A stretch of 64,000 nucleotides of DNA from JAAZPT01 sp964544955 (GCA_964544955.1 CAZJEB010000003.1:1-64000), one strand, 5' to 3'. Positions 9,272-18,116 are shown, counted from the first letter of the stretch. Numbers and translations are program-made. The notes: generated by a model from the sequence alone, not told the origin.

Positions 9272-9739
9272 ATGAGAGAATACGACGCAAGTAAAAACAA
9301 AATGAACAATGTTATTAATAGGCTCATAAACCAAGCTTTTATTTTTGGTTTGTTTGCTTTATTGGCTGGTGTTTTTTACCGTGAATTTACAAAATTTAAT
9401 GGGTTTACTGGTAACACAGCTCTTGCCTTTGTTCACCCACACCTTTTTGCTTTAGGCACATTTTTATGTTTAATATTGGTTTTGTTTTACAAGCACTTTC
9501 CATTGCCTAAATATAAAAAATTCAATATTTTTTTGAATTTATATAGCATAGCATTACCTTTTATGGCTATAATGATGGTAGTAAGAGGAGTATTACAAGT
9601 TTTGGGCACAGAACTTTCAAAGGGATTAGATGCATCCATATCTGGAATTGCTGGAATTTCCCATATATTGTTAGCTATAGCCTTTATATATTTGTTTTTA
9701 AGTATTAAAGAAGCAATAAAAGAAGATAGTAAATTATGA
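9272..9739 (+). CDS. Small integral membrane protein, DUF2871-like
   Basis: The 155-residue protein has four predicted membrane helices (about 22-38, 54-75, 88-110, 127-147). The segment G-V-F-Y-R-E-F-T-K-F-N-G-F-T-G and a following H-P-H-L-F-A-L-G match the DUF2871 family as remembered. Paired histidines in a helix can bind metal or haem, but no function is established. AGGAGG-like GGAGG precedes the ATG. The next gene overlaps by 4 bp. Confidence 0.7.
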   Translation: MREYDASKNKMNNVINRLINQAFIFGLFALLAGVFYREFTKFNGFTGNTALAFVHPHLFALGTFLCLILVLFYKHFPLPKYKKFNIFLNLYSIALPFMAIMMVVRGVLQVLGTELSKGLDASISGIAGISHILLAIAFIYLFLSIKEAIKEDSKL

Positions 9740-10308
9740 GCATTTATGAAGATTGTTTAAAAGATATTAATATTGCTAAGGACAGCATTAAACAATCCCT
9801 ATTAAGAAGATATGTTGATGTTGATAGTTTATGGTGCGATTTATATTGTTTACCTAGCTATAATAATCAAACATATTATTGTGAAATTTATAAAAAAGAT
9901 ACTGATGTTTTTATCATATATGCGAAAACAGAAGTATATATGCACGAAATATGCGCTTACCACAAGGAACGATCCTTTGTTGAGGCTTTTGATAAAAGAA
10001 AAAATATACCGCCATCAAAAATAATTTGTGGTATTGTAAAAGCAAGTAATAAATTTGTTACTAACTTGAAAGAGTATATTAACGCAATAAATCCCACAAT
10101 TAAATATAACCATGAATTACATATAATAATAGATGGAATAATTCAAGGTATAAGAGTTTTTGATACAAAAGCATTAAAACTGGAAGCCTTTTATAACAAT
10201 TTATATCCAGAAAAAGGCAATATATATATTAGTAAAAAATGGAAAATATTAGCTGAAACTTTTTATAATATAGTTAATGAGGAAATAAAGATTAATGATT
10301 ATAATTAA
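9736..10308 (+). CDS. Hypothetical cytoplasmic protein (unrecognised)
   Basis: The 190-residue soluble protein is rich in Tyr, Lys, Ile and Asn. It has no signal peptide, membrane helix or motif I recognise. Its ATG overlaps the stop of the DUF2871-like gene (ATGA), so it is translationally coupled and probably expressed with it. The N-terminal half has several Cys and His residues but no regular metal-binding spacing. Confidence 0.55.
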   Translation: MSIYEDCLKDINIAKDSIKQSLLRRYVDVDSLWCDLYCLPSYNNQTYYCEIYKKDTDVFIIYAKTEVYMHEICAYHKERSFVEAFDKRKNIPPSKIICGIVKASNKFVTNLKEYINAINPTIKYNHELHIIIDGIIQGIRVFDTKALKLEAFYNNLYPEKGNIYISKKWKILAETFYNIVNEEIKINDYN

Positions 10309-10381
10309 TTTGGCTTGTTATTGAAATTAATGTTATATAGATGGCTTAAATTTAAAACATACACTATTATTGATAAAAAAA

Positions 10382-10409
10382 TTGACAATTAAATAACAGG
10401 TGTTATAAT
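10382..10409 (+). promoter_or_regulatory. Strong consensus promoter of the hydrogenase-maturation operon
   Basis: TTGACA (10382-10387) and TATAAT (10404-10409) both match the consensus exactly, with a 16-bp spacer. It lies 143 bp upstream of the first start codon, leaving a long structured leader. Confidence 0.88.
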
Positions 10410-10414
10410 AAAGA

Positions 10415-10551
10415 AGATCTAACATAAAGACGAGGATTGCCGAACTCTGAGTGAAAGATGCAAGTTATAATGAATTTATATATGCCTTTGGCATATTTTA
10501 ATCTGCATCTTTTAGATGCAGATTTTTTATTGTAAAAATGGGAGGTAATGT
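10415..10551 (+). promoter_or_regulatory. Attenuator-type 5' leader (candidate riboswitch) upstream of the TM1266-like/hydE/hydG/hydF genes
   Basis: The transcript would begin near 10416. It contains a 5' region (about 10420-10453, with ACGAGGATTGCCGAACTC), a 7-bp hairpin (10480-10496, stem ATATGCC/GGCATAT, loop TTT) and a terminator (10501-10528). The segment AAAGATGCA (10454-10462) is perfectly complementary to TGCATCTTT (10504-10512) inside the terminator, so two exclusive structures exist: terminator or antiterminator. This is the layout of a transcriptional riboswitch or attenuator. I could not match it to a known class: T-box, SAM, TPP, FMN, cobalamin, fluoride, c-di-GMP and Moco signatures are not visible. 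The ligand is unknown. Confidence 0.65.
10501..10528 (+). terminator. Conditional terminator in the leader of the hydEGF operon
   Basis: ATCTGCATC (10501-10509) pairs with GATGCAGAT (10515-10523) around a 5-nt loop, followed by a six-T run. The stem competes with the upstream complementary segment at 10454-10462. Confidence 0.85.
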
Positions 10552-10809
10552 ATGGAAACAAGGGTAGCAGTAATGGGAATAATAGTGGAAGATTTAGAAT
10601 CTGTAGAAAAACTAAACCTACTTCTACACGAGTATGGCAAATATATAGTTGGTAGAATGGGTATCCCCTACCGTGAAAAAGATATTAGCATAGTATCAAT
10701 CGCTATAGATGCTCCACAGGATGTAATATCCACTCTATCTGGAAAAATTGGAAAGCTAAAAGGTATAAGTATAAAAACCGCTTATTCCAACGTAATTACT
10801 CATGAATGA
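10552..10809 (+). CDS. TM1266-like iron-only hydrogenase system putative regulator
   Basis: This 85-residue ferredoxin-like (ACT/NikR C-terminal-like) domain protein belongs to the family annotated as a putative regulator of the iron-only hydrogenase system. Visible features are an N-terminal beta strand (R-V-A-V-M-G-I-I-V), the helix preceding H-E-Y-G, and G-R-M-G-I-P-Y, all typical of the family. GGGAGG precedes the ATG, and the gene overlaps hydE by 8 bp. Its biochemical role is not established. It is the first gene after the attenuator leader. Confidence 0.85.
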   Translation: METRVAVMGIIVEDLESVEKLNLLLHEYGKYIVGRMGIPYREKDISIVSIAIDAPQDVISTLSGKIGKLKGISIKTAYSNVITHE

Positions 10810-11854
10810 TATAAACACAATTATTAACAAGCTTGAAAACACACACTCTTTAAACAAAGAGGAATATGAAGCTTTAATAAATGCTTATAGCCCAGAATTA
10901 GCCGATATCTTAGCTAAAAAAGCTGTAAAAGCTCAAAAAAGAATATATGGCAACAAAGTTTTTATTCGTGGATTAATAGAAATTAGCAATATCTGTAAAA
11001 ATAACTGTTTTTACTGTGGTATACGTTGTGGTAACAATAATGTAGAACGATATAGGTTGGACATTAGCGAAATTTTGTATTGTTGCAAAGAGGGCTATGA
11101 CCTTGGTTTTAGAACATTTGTTTTGCAGGGTGGCGAAGATCCTTATTTTGATGATGAAGTTTTGTGTAATATTATTAAACAGATTAAGGATAATCACCCT
11201 GATTGTGCAATAACAATATCATTAGGCGAAAGAAGCTATGAAAGTTATAAAAGAATATATGACGCTGGAGCAGACAGATATTTATTAAGGCATGAAACAG
11301 CTCAAAGCGACCATTACAGCAAGCTACATCCTGATAATATGCAACATGAATGGCGTATGAAATGTTTAAATAATTTAAAGGCTATAGGGTTTCAAACAGG
11401 TTGTGGTTTTATGGTTGGTTCACCTTATCAAACATCAAAAAACATAGCTAATGATTTAAAGTTTATTGAGGAATTTAAACCTGAAATGTGTGGAATTGGC
11501 CCATTTATCCCCCACAAAGAAAGCCCCTTTAAAGATTACAAGGCAGGTAGCTTTGAACTAACCCTATACCTATTATCTATAATTAGGTTAATACAACCAA
11601 ACATATTATTACCTGCAACCACTGCATTGGCCAGTATAAATGAAATGGGTAGAGAGTTAGGAATACTTGCTGGGGCAAACGTAATTATGCCTAACCTATC
11701 CCCTGAAAATCAAAGAAAAAAATACGAGTTGTACAACAATAAACTATATAGCGGTGAAGAATCAGCCAAAAACTTGTTAAAACTAAAAAATTCAATGAAA
11801 AAAATAGGATATGAGATAGTCGTTGATAGAGGCGACGCAAAGGAAAGAAGGTAA
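10802..11854 (+). CDS. hydE: [FeFe]-hydrogenase H-cluster radical SAM maturase HydE
   Basis: The 350-residue radical S-adenosylmethionine enzyme acts with HydG and HydF in assembling the 2Fe subcluster of the [FeFe]-hydrogenase active site. The CX3CX2C motif binding the [4Fe-4S] cluster is at Cys65, Cys69 and Cys72. The following G-I-R-C-G-N and Q-G-G-E-D-P (SAM-binding G-G-E motif) fit HydE. The C-terminal cysteines of the accessory cluster found in some HydE proteins are absent, as in many functional homologues. It overlaps the TM1266-like gene and is followed by hydG after 3 bp. Confidence 0.93.
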   Translation: MNDINTIINKLENTHSLNKEEYEALINAYSPELADILAKKAVKAQKRIYGNKVFIRGLIEISNICKNNCFYCGIRCGNNNVERYRLDISEILYCCKEGYDLGFRTFVLQGGEDPYFDDEVLCNIIKQIKDNHPDCAITISLGERSYESYKRIYDAGADRYLLRHETAQSDHYSKLHPDNMQHEWRMKCLNNLKAIGFQTGCGFMVGSPYQTSKNIANDLKFIEEFKPEMCGIGPFIPHKESPFKDYKAGSFELTLYLLSIIRLIQPNILLPATTALASINEMGRELGILAGANVIMPNLSPENQRKKYELYNNKLYSGEESAKNLLKLKNSMKKIGYEIVVDRGDAKERR

Positions 11855-11857
11855 ATT

Positions 11858-13306
11858 ATGGCATTATACAATCCAAAATCCATGATGGCAGAAGAATTTA
11901 TAAATCACGAGGAAATACTAGCAACATTAAAATATGCCGAGGAAAACAAAAGCAATTTAGAGTTAATAAATAGCTTAATAGAAAAAGCTAAGCCAAAGAA
12001 AAATGGCGATACAATAAGCTGTAGCGGTTTAAGCCATAGGGAAGCATCAGTATTGTTAGCTTGTGATATTCCAGAAAAGAACGAAGAAATTTTTAAACTT
12101 TCAAGGAAGATAAAGGAAACCCTTTACGGAAACAGGATAGTTATGTTTGCACCATTATATTTATCAAACTATTGTGTAAATGGTTGCGTATACTGCCCTT
12201 ATCATTATAAAAATAAGAATATTGCAAGGAAGAAGTTAAGCCAGGAAGAAATACGCAATGAAGTTATAGCTTTGCAGGATATGGGCCATAAGCGTTTGGC
12301 TATAGAATTAGGCGAAGACCCAATAAACAACCCACTAGAATATATACTTGAAAGCATAAAAACAATATATGATATTGAACATAAAAATGGTGCCATACGT
12401 CGTGTAAATGTAAATATTGCCGCAACAACTGTTGAGGATTACAAAAAGCTTAAAGATGCTGGAATTGGTACATATATATTGTTCCAAGAAACTTATCATA
12501 AAGATAGCTATGAAAGGCTTCACCCAACTGGCCCTAAGCACAATTACTCCTACCACACTGAAGCTATGGATAGAGCAATGGAAGGCGGTATTGACGACGT
12601 TGGTTTAGGAGTATTGTTTGGTTTAGAACTATACAAATATGAGTTTACTGGGCTTATGATGCACGCTGAACATTTAGAAGCAGCCCATGGCGTTGGCCCC
12701 CATACAATAAGCGTACCTAGAATTAAAAAAGCAAACGATATTGACCCTGCAGCTTTTGATAATGGTATAAGTGATGATATGTTCTTAAAAATAATAGCTT
12801 GCATAAGAATTGCTGTACCTTATACTGGCATGATAATATCTACAAGGGAAAGCCAAAACGTTAGGGAAAAAGCTTTAGAAATAGGTATATCCCAAATAAG
12901 TGGAGCATCCCGCACATCCGTTGGTGGATATACTGAGGAAATTCGCCCCCATGATTCTGAACAGTTTGACGTGTCAGACCAAAGAACATTAGACGAGGTT
13001 GTGAATTGGTTGATTAATTTAGGCTTTATACCATCATTTTGTACCGCTTGTTATAGGGAAGGTAGAACTGGTGATAGATTTATGAGCCTATGCAAAAGTG
13101 GGCAAATACTAAATTGTTGCCACCCTAATGCCCTTATGACATTAACAGAATACCTTGTAGACTATGCAAGTGAAAACACAAAAGAAATTGGTTTTAAACT
13201 TATTGAACAAGAATTAGGAAAAATACCAAAACAAAAAGTTGAACTTATAGCAAGGGACAATGTTAAAGCTATAAAAGAGTCTAACCGTAGAGATTTCCGC
13301 TTTTAG
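11858..13306 (+). CDS. hydG: [FeFe]-hydrogenase H-cluster radical SAM maturase HydG
   Basis: The 482-residue radical SAM tyrosine lyase forms the CO and CN ligands of the H-cluster from tyrosine. The CX3CX2C motif is Cys106, Cys110 and Cys113, followed by P-Y-H-Y-K-N-K-N. The C-terminal auxiliary-cluster motif C-T-A-C...C is also present (C-T-A-C-Y-R-E-G-R-T-G-D-R-F-M then C), so the enzyme looks complete. It shares its distant ancestry with ThiH. It sits 3 bp after hydE and 9 bp before hydF. Confidence 0.95.
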   Translation: MALYNPKSMMAEEFINHEEILATLKYAEENKSNLELINSLIEKAKPKKNGDTISCSGLSHREASVLLACDIPEKNEEIFKLSRKIKETLYGNRIVMFAPLYLSNYCVNGCVYCPYHYKNKNIARKKLSQEEIRNEVIALQDMGHKRLAIELGEDPINNPLEYILESIKTIYDIEHKNGAIRRVNVNIAATTVEDYKKLKDAGIGTYILFQETYHKDSYERLHPTGPKHNYSYHTEAMDRAMEGGIDDVGLGVLFGLELYKYEFTGLMMHAEHLEAAHGVGPHTISVPRIKKANDIDPAAFDNGISDDMFLKIIACIRIAVPYTGMIISTRESQNVREKALEIGISQISGASRTSVGGYTEEIRPHDSEQFDVSDQRTLDEVVNWLINLGFIPSFCTACYREGRTGDRFMSLCKSGQILNCCHPNALMTLTEYLVDYASENTKEIGFKLIEQELGKIPKQKVELIARDNVKAIKESNRRDFRF

Positions 13307-13315
13307 GAGGTAAAT

Positions 13316-14500
13316 ATGTCTTTAATTTCAGTAAGTAGCGGGGAAAGGCTTCATATATCATTTTTTGGTTTAAGAAATGCTGGAAAATCAAGCCTTGTAA
13401 ATGCTGTTACAGGGCAGAATTTATCAATAGTATCCGATATTAAAGGAACAACTACAGACCCTGTTCAAAAGACTATGGAGCTTTTGCCATTAGGCCCTGT
13501 AGTAATAATTGATACCCCTGGTATTGATGATTTTGGGCCATTAGGTGAGCTTAGAATAGAAAAAACTAAAACAATACTAGGTAAAACAGATGTAGCAATA
13601 TTAGTAAGCGATGCAAGAAATAGCTTAAGTGAAGAGGAAACGCTTTTAATTAATCAGTTTAAGGATAATAATATTCCTTATATAATTGCATTAAACAAGG
13701 TTGATTTGTTAGCTAACGAGATACCAACCACATTAAATAATGCTATTTTTGTAAGCGCAAAAACTGCTAAAGGTATATTTGAGCTTAAAGAAGCCATAGG
13801 CAAACTTACAAAAAAGGATAAAAGCAAACAATTGTTAGGGGATTTGATAAACAAAGGCGATATTTTTGTACTAGTTACCCCCATAGATGAATCCGCCCCT
13901 AAAGGAAGGCTTATACTTCCACAACAACAAACAATACGCGAGGTGCTTGACAATAAGGCTATGGCTATAATTTGCCAAGTAGAGGAATTAAATGAAACTT
14001 TATTAAGCTTAAACAAAAAGCCAAAAATGGTAATAACAGACTCTCAAGCCTTTGGTAAAGTGATGAAAATTGTACCTGATAATATTCCATTAACATCTTT
14101 TTCAATACTTTTTGCCAGATATAAATATGATTTAAAAACCGTTGTAAAAGGTGCTCTAAAGCTTGATAATTTAAAAGACGGAAACACAATATTAATATCT
14201 GAAGGATGCACACATCATAGGCAATGCGAAGATATAGGTACTGTAAAAATACCTAATTGGATAAGTAATTACACTAAAAAGCAACTTAATTTTGAGTTTA
14301 CATCTGGTGGTGAGTTTCCCAAGGATTTAAATGAGTATAGCTTAGTTGTACATTGTGGGGCATGTATGCTAAACGATAGAGAAATGGCTACAAGAATGAA
14401 TAGAGCCATATCACAGAATGTATCATTTACAAATTATGGTATTGCAATTGCACAAATGAACGGTATATTAAAAAGAGCCATAAATCCATTTAATATATAA
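13316..14500 (+). CDS. hydF: [FeFe]-hydrogenase H-cluster maturation GTPase HydF
   Basis: The 394-residue scaffold GTPase receives the 2Fe subcluster made by HydE and HydG and transfers it to apo-HydA. The P-loop is G-L-R-N-A-G-K-S-S at 18-26, G3 is D-T-P-G and G4 is N-K-V-D. The C-terminal cluster-binding region shows C-T-H-H near residue 300 and H-C-G-A-C near residue 345, the expected C-x-H and H-C-x-x-C pattern. AGGAGG precedes the ATG. No hydrogenase structural gene (hydA) is in the window, so the target enzyme is encoded elsewhere. Confidence 0.95.
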   Translation: MSLISVSSGERLHISFFGLRNAGKSSLVNAVTGQNLSIVSDIKGTTTDPVQKTMELLPLGPVVIIDTPGIDDFGPLGELRIEKTKTILGKTDVAILVSDARNSLSEEETLLINQFKDNNIPYIIALNKVDLLANEIPTTLNNAIFVSAKTAKGIFELKEAIGKLTKKDKSKQLLGDLINKGDIFVLVTPIDESAPKGRLILPQQQTIREVLDNKAMAIICQVEELNETLLSLNKKPKMVITDSQAFGKVMKIVPDNIPLTSFSILFARYKYDLKTVVKGALKLDNLKDGNTILISEGCTHHRQCEDIGTVKIPNWISNYTKKQLNFEFTSGGEFPKDLNEYSLVVHCGACMLNDREMATRMNRAISQNVSFTNYGIAIAQMNGILKRAINPFNI

Positions 14501-14503
14501 TAT

Positions 14504-14535
14504 AAAAAACTGTTCCAGTACTGGAACAGTTTTTT
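14504..14535. terminator. Bidirectional terminator between hydF and the ABC exporter
   Basis: A 20-bp perfect palindrome (14510-14529, CTGTTCCAGT centre) is flanked by A and T runs on both sides. It serves convergent transcripts: hydF on the plus strand and the exporter on the minus strand. Confidence 0.9.
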
Positions 14536-14536
14536 A

Positions 14537-16360
14537 TTATGAAACCTTTTCAAATTGGCTGTTATAAAGCTCTGCATAGAAGCCACCTTCTTTAAGAAGC
14601 TCTTCATGTGTGCCACTTTGAATAATGTCGCCATCCTTAAGCACAAGTATAAGGTCCGCATTTTTTATTGTTGAAAGTCTGTGAGCAATAACAAATGATG
14701 TTCTACCTTTTGTTAAATTATCCATAGCTTTTTGTATAAGTATTTCAGACCTTGTATCTATTGAGCTTGTTGCTTCATCAAGTATAAGCATAGGTGAATT
14801 TTCAACCATAGCCCTAGCAATTGTTAGCAATTGTTTTTGACCAGACGAAATATTGGTATTATCATCAAGCACAGTATCTACTCCCTTAGGTAGGGTTTTA
14901 ATAAAATGATATATTCCAACCGATTTACATATTTTCTTAAGCTCATCATCTGAAACATTTTCTTTATTAAATACTATGTTTTCCCTTATGGTACCTTCAA
15001 ACAACCAAGTATCTTGAAGCACCATACCAAACATACTCTGCACATTATCCCTACTTAATTCAGATATTGGTACTCCATCTATTCTTATGCTGCCACCATT
15101 AATTTCATAAAAGCGCATTAACAAGTTTACCAATGTAGTTTTCCCTGCCCCAGTAGGGCCTACAATAGCAACCTTTTGCCCCGCTTTAATTTTAGCAGAG
15201 AAATCCTTTATTATTGGCTTGCCTTCTTCGTAACTAAATTTTAAGTGTTCAAATTCAATGTCGCCTTTAACATCATTAAGAACTTTGCTTATATGGCTTT
15301 CATCATCAAGCTCGGGCTCATCTAAAAACTCAAAAACTCTCTCCCCTGCTGCAACAGCGGATTGCATATTTGCAACTACTTGCGCAAACTGGGATAAGGG
15401 TTGAGTAAACATTCTAACATATACCATAAAGGCTATAATAGTTCCAAAACCAATACTTCCATTTATAACAAGTATTGCACCAATTATACATACAACAACA
15501 TAGCTTAAATTACCAATAAAGCCCATTATTGGCATCATAACACCTGATGCAAATTGACCTTTCCAAGCAGCATTGTATAAATCTTTATTTAATTTATCAA
15601 AATCTTCTTTTGTATTATCTGTAGCATTGCTAATTTTTACAATAAGTTGGCCTGAGTAATTCTCCTCTATATTACCATTTATTTCGCCCAAAAGTTTTTG
15701 TTGGCGAATAAAAAAGCCTTGGCTTTTTGATGTAATAAGCATAATTAGTGCAAAGCCTATAAAAGCAGCCACAATAGCTGATAATGCCATTATCCAGTTA
15801 GCACTAAACATTACAATAAGTGTTCCAACAAACATCATAGCTGCAACAAGCAAGGTGCTTAAGCTTTGAGCTAAAACTTGGCTTACTGTATCAACGTCAT
15901 TTGTTATTCTTGATAAAATATCACCATAGCTATTATTATCAAAATATTTTAATGGTAATTCATTTATTTTATCTGATAAATCATTACGGAATTTTTTAGC
16001 AATGTTTTGGTTTACACTTACCATAATCATACTTTGGCTTGCATTTAGTATTGCAACCATCAAGTATAATCCAACCAAAAAGAAACCAATTTTATTTATT
16101 GCATTTAGATCAATACTAGTTTTGGCCCCTTCACTAATTAGGTTAGTAATTTGTGATAAGTAACCAGGGCTTATTACCCTTAATATTGATGCTGTTCCGC
16201 TAAATAAAAGCGCAATTATAATTAATGGTATGTATTTTTTAGTATATTGGGCAATTCTTTTTATAGATTTTTTAAAATTCTTTGCTTTTGCACCATCACC
16301 CATACCTCTGCCATGGGGTCCACCGCCACCAAATCTTGGCCTATTATTTCCTCTATTCAC
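14537..16360 (-). CDS. ABC exporter half-transporter, catalytically competent subunit (heterodimeric multidrug type)
   Basis: The 607-residue protein has a six-helix transmembrane domain (about 40-320) and a C-terminal ATPase domain. Walker A is G-P-T-G-A-G-K-T-T, and Walker B has the catalytic glutamate (L-I-L-D-E-A). The signature is degenerate (S-S-G-Q-K instead of S-G-G-Q-R). The N-terminus is Gly/Arg/Pro-rich. The start is the GTG at 16360, 12 nt after AAGGAGG, overlapping the partner's stop by 8 bp. A longer in-frame start 14 codons upstream lies inside the partner gene and is rejected. Family: TM287/288, BmrCD and LmrCD-like exporters of drugs or lipids. Confidence 0.9.
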   Translation of the reverse strand: MNRGNNRPRFGGGGPHGRGMGDGAKAKNFKKSIKRIAQYTKKYIPLIIIALLFSGTASILRVISPGYLSQITNLISEGAKTSIDLNAINKIGFFLVGLYLMVAILNASQSMIMVSVNQNIAKKFRNDLSDKINELPLKYFDNNSYGDILSRITNDVDTVSQVLAQSLSTLLVAAMMFVGTLIVMFSANWIMALSAIVAAFIGFALIMLITSKSQGFFIRQQKLLGEINGNIEENYSGQLIVKISNATDNTKEDFDKLNKDLYNAAWKGQFASGVMMPIMGFIGNLSYVVVCIIGAILVINGSIGFGTIIAFMVYVRMFTQPLSQFAQVVANMQSAVAAGERVFEFLDEPELDDESHISKVLNDVKGDIEFEHLKFSYEEGKPIIKDFSAKIKAGQKVAIVGPTGAGKTTLVNLLMRFYEINGGSIRIDGVPISELSRDNVQSMFGMVLQDTWLFEGTIRENIVFNKENVSDDELKKICKSVGIYHFIKTLPKGVDTVLDDNTNISSGQKQLLTIARAMVENSPMLILDEATSSIDTRSEILIQKAMDNLTKGRTSFVIAHRLSTIKNADLILVLKDGDIIQSGTHEELLKEGGFYAELYNSQFEKVS

Positions 16361-18116
16361 CGTATATCTCCTCCTTTGACAGTTGGGATTCGGCAATTTC
16401 AATATAAACTGGGCAAGATTTTATTAGTTCTTTATGTGTGCCTTTGCCTACGATTTCGCCATCATCAATAACAAGTATTTGGTCTGCATCCATAATTGTA
16501 CCAATTCTTTGGGCAACTATTAATTTTGTAACACCTTGCGTTTCATTTCTTAAAGCATTTCTAAGGTTAAAATCCGTTTTAAAATCTAATGCTGAAAAAG
16601 AATCATCAAAAATTAAAAATTCTGCACCCCTACAAATTGCCCTTGCAATTGATAACCTTTGCCTTTGACCGCCTGATACATTTGTACCTCCACGGGCTAT
16701 TTCAGCATTAAGGCCGCCTTCCAACTCGTTAACAAAATCAATAGCTTGTGCAATAGTTAAGGCTTTTATAACATCTTGTTCAGTAGTTTGTTCATTTTTA
16801 TTTTTACCAAAGGCTACGTTTGAGAATACTGTGCCACTAAACAACATTGCTTGTTGTGGAACATAGCCAATTTTATTATATAAGGCATCAAAGGTATAAT
16901 CCTTAACATTTACCCCATCAAGCAAAATTTCCCCTTCAGTAGCATCATAAAGGCGTGGTATTAAGTTAATAATTGTGCTTTTACCACTTCCTGTTGAGCC
17001 AATAAAGGCTATTGTTTCACCTTTTTTAGCAGAAAAATTTATATTTTTAATAACATACTCTTCAGCATCGGGGTATTTAAAGCAAACATTATTAAATTCT
17101 AGTGTGCCACTTTTAACTTCAGGGCTATCGTTAACACTTCCTTCAACAACAGAAATAGGTGTTTTTAAAACTTCATTTATCCTATTTGCAGAAACTTTAG
17201 CCCTAGGAAATATTATAAATGTTACAGTCATCATCATGAAGGACATTATTACTTGTGTGGAGTAAGACGAAAATACAACCATGTCAGAAAATAGGGTAAA
17301 TTTATCGCCCATACCAGCATTGTTTATTAAATAAGCACCTATCCAATATATTGAAAGGCTTAAATAGGACATTATAAGTGTCATACTTGGGTCCATAAAA
17401 CCCATTGTTCTACCTGTAAATTTATTTACTTTTGTAAGGTGTTCATTTGCTTTTTGGAATTTCTCCTCATGGTAACTTTGAGCTTGATACGCCCTAATTA
17501 CCCGTATACCAGTAATGTTTTCCCTCGCTATACGGCTAACCCTATCAATCAACTTTTGTACAATTGCAAATTTAGGTACAGTAAGGCTAATTATTACTAT
17601 AAAAAGCATTAACACAAACACCAAAGCAACGCCTGTAGCAGTGGTCCATTCCCAGCTTTTACCAAATATTTTACTAATTGCCCAAAGGCCCATAATTGGT
17701 GCCTTTATAATTACTTGCAAAAGCATTGTAAAAAACATTTGTACTTGAGTAATATCATTAGTAGAACGGGTTATTAAGCTTGATATTGAAAATTGTGCTA
17801 TTTCACTTTTAGCAAAGGCCATGGTTTTGTTATACATTTTGGACCTTATTGTCATTGCTAAATGGGAGCCTATTCTAGATACTATAAAACCCACAGTAAT
17901 TGATGATAAAAGGCTACCCAAAGCGCACAGCAACATATATGCCCCTGTAACAAGTATTCCATTTACATTATCTATGCCAGAGTTTACTATAGTAGTAATT
18001 TGAGACATATATTCTGGTATTTTTAATTCCAGCCATACTTGGCAAATAATAAATGCTGTGCTAAGTATGGCTAAAAACCCTATCCTTTTATCAATATTTT
18101 TTAATATATTAAACAT
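16353..18116 (-). CDS. ABC exporter half-transporter, degenerate-site subunit (heterodimeric multidrug type)
   Basis: The 587-residue partner has six transmembrane helices, Walker A G-S-T-G-S-G-K-S-T and a canonical signature V-S-G-G-Q-R-Q-R. In Walker B the usual catalytic glutamate is aspartate (L-I-F-D-D-S). One consensus and one degenerate ATP site per dimer is the known signature of heterodimeric exporters, and the two subunits here complement each other. AAGGGG precedes the ATG. It lies 32 bp downstream of the Tex gene with no terminator between them, so it may be co-transcribed with it. Confidence 0.9.
   Translation of the reverse strand: MFNILKNIDKRIGFLAILSTAFIICQVWLELKIPEYMSQITTIVNSGIDNVNGILVTGAYMLLCALGSLLSSITVGFIVSRIGSHLAMTIRSKMYNKTMAFAKSEIAQFSISSLITRSTNDITQVQMFFTMLLQVIIKAPIMGLWAISKIFGKSWEWTTATGVALVFVLMLFIVIISLTVPKFAIVQKLIDRVSRIARENITGIRVIRAYQAQSYHEEKFQKANEHLTKVNKFTGRTMGFMDPSMTLIMSYLSLSIYWIGAYLINNAGMGDKFTLFSDMVVFSSYSTQVIMSFMMMTVTFIIFPRAKVSANRINEVLKTPISVVEGSVNDSPEVKSGTLEFNNVCFKYPDAEEYVIKNINFSAKKGETIAFIGSTGSGKSTIINLIPRLYDATEGEILLDGVNVKDYTFDALYNKIGYVPQQAMLFSGTVFSNVAFGKNKNEQTTEQDVIKALTIAQAIDFVNELEGGLNAEIARGGTNVSGGQRQRLSIARAICRGAEFLIFDDSFSALDFKTDFNLRNALRNETQGVTKLIVAQRIGTIMDADQILVIDDGEIVGKGTHKELIKSCPVYIEIAESQLSKEEIYGE

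Noticed and set aside
10420..10460. Known riboswitch or T-box in the hydEGF leader
   Set aside because: The conserved cores of T-box, TPP, FMN, SAM, cobalamin, fluoride, c-di-GMP and Moco RNAs were not found by eye. Left as unassigned.
16361..16402. 14-codon N-terminal extension of the second ABC exporter subunit
   Set aside because: It lies inside the partner gene, precedes the AAGGAGG ribosome-binding site, and has no family support.
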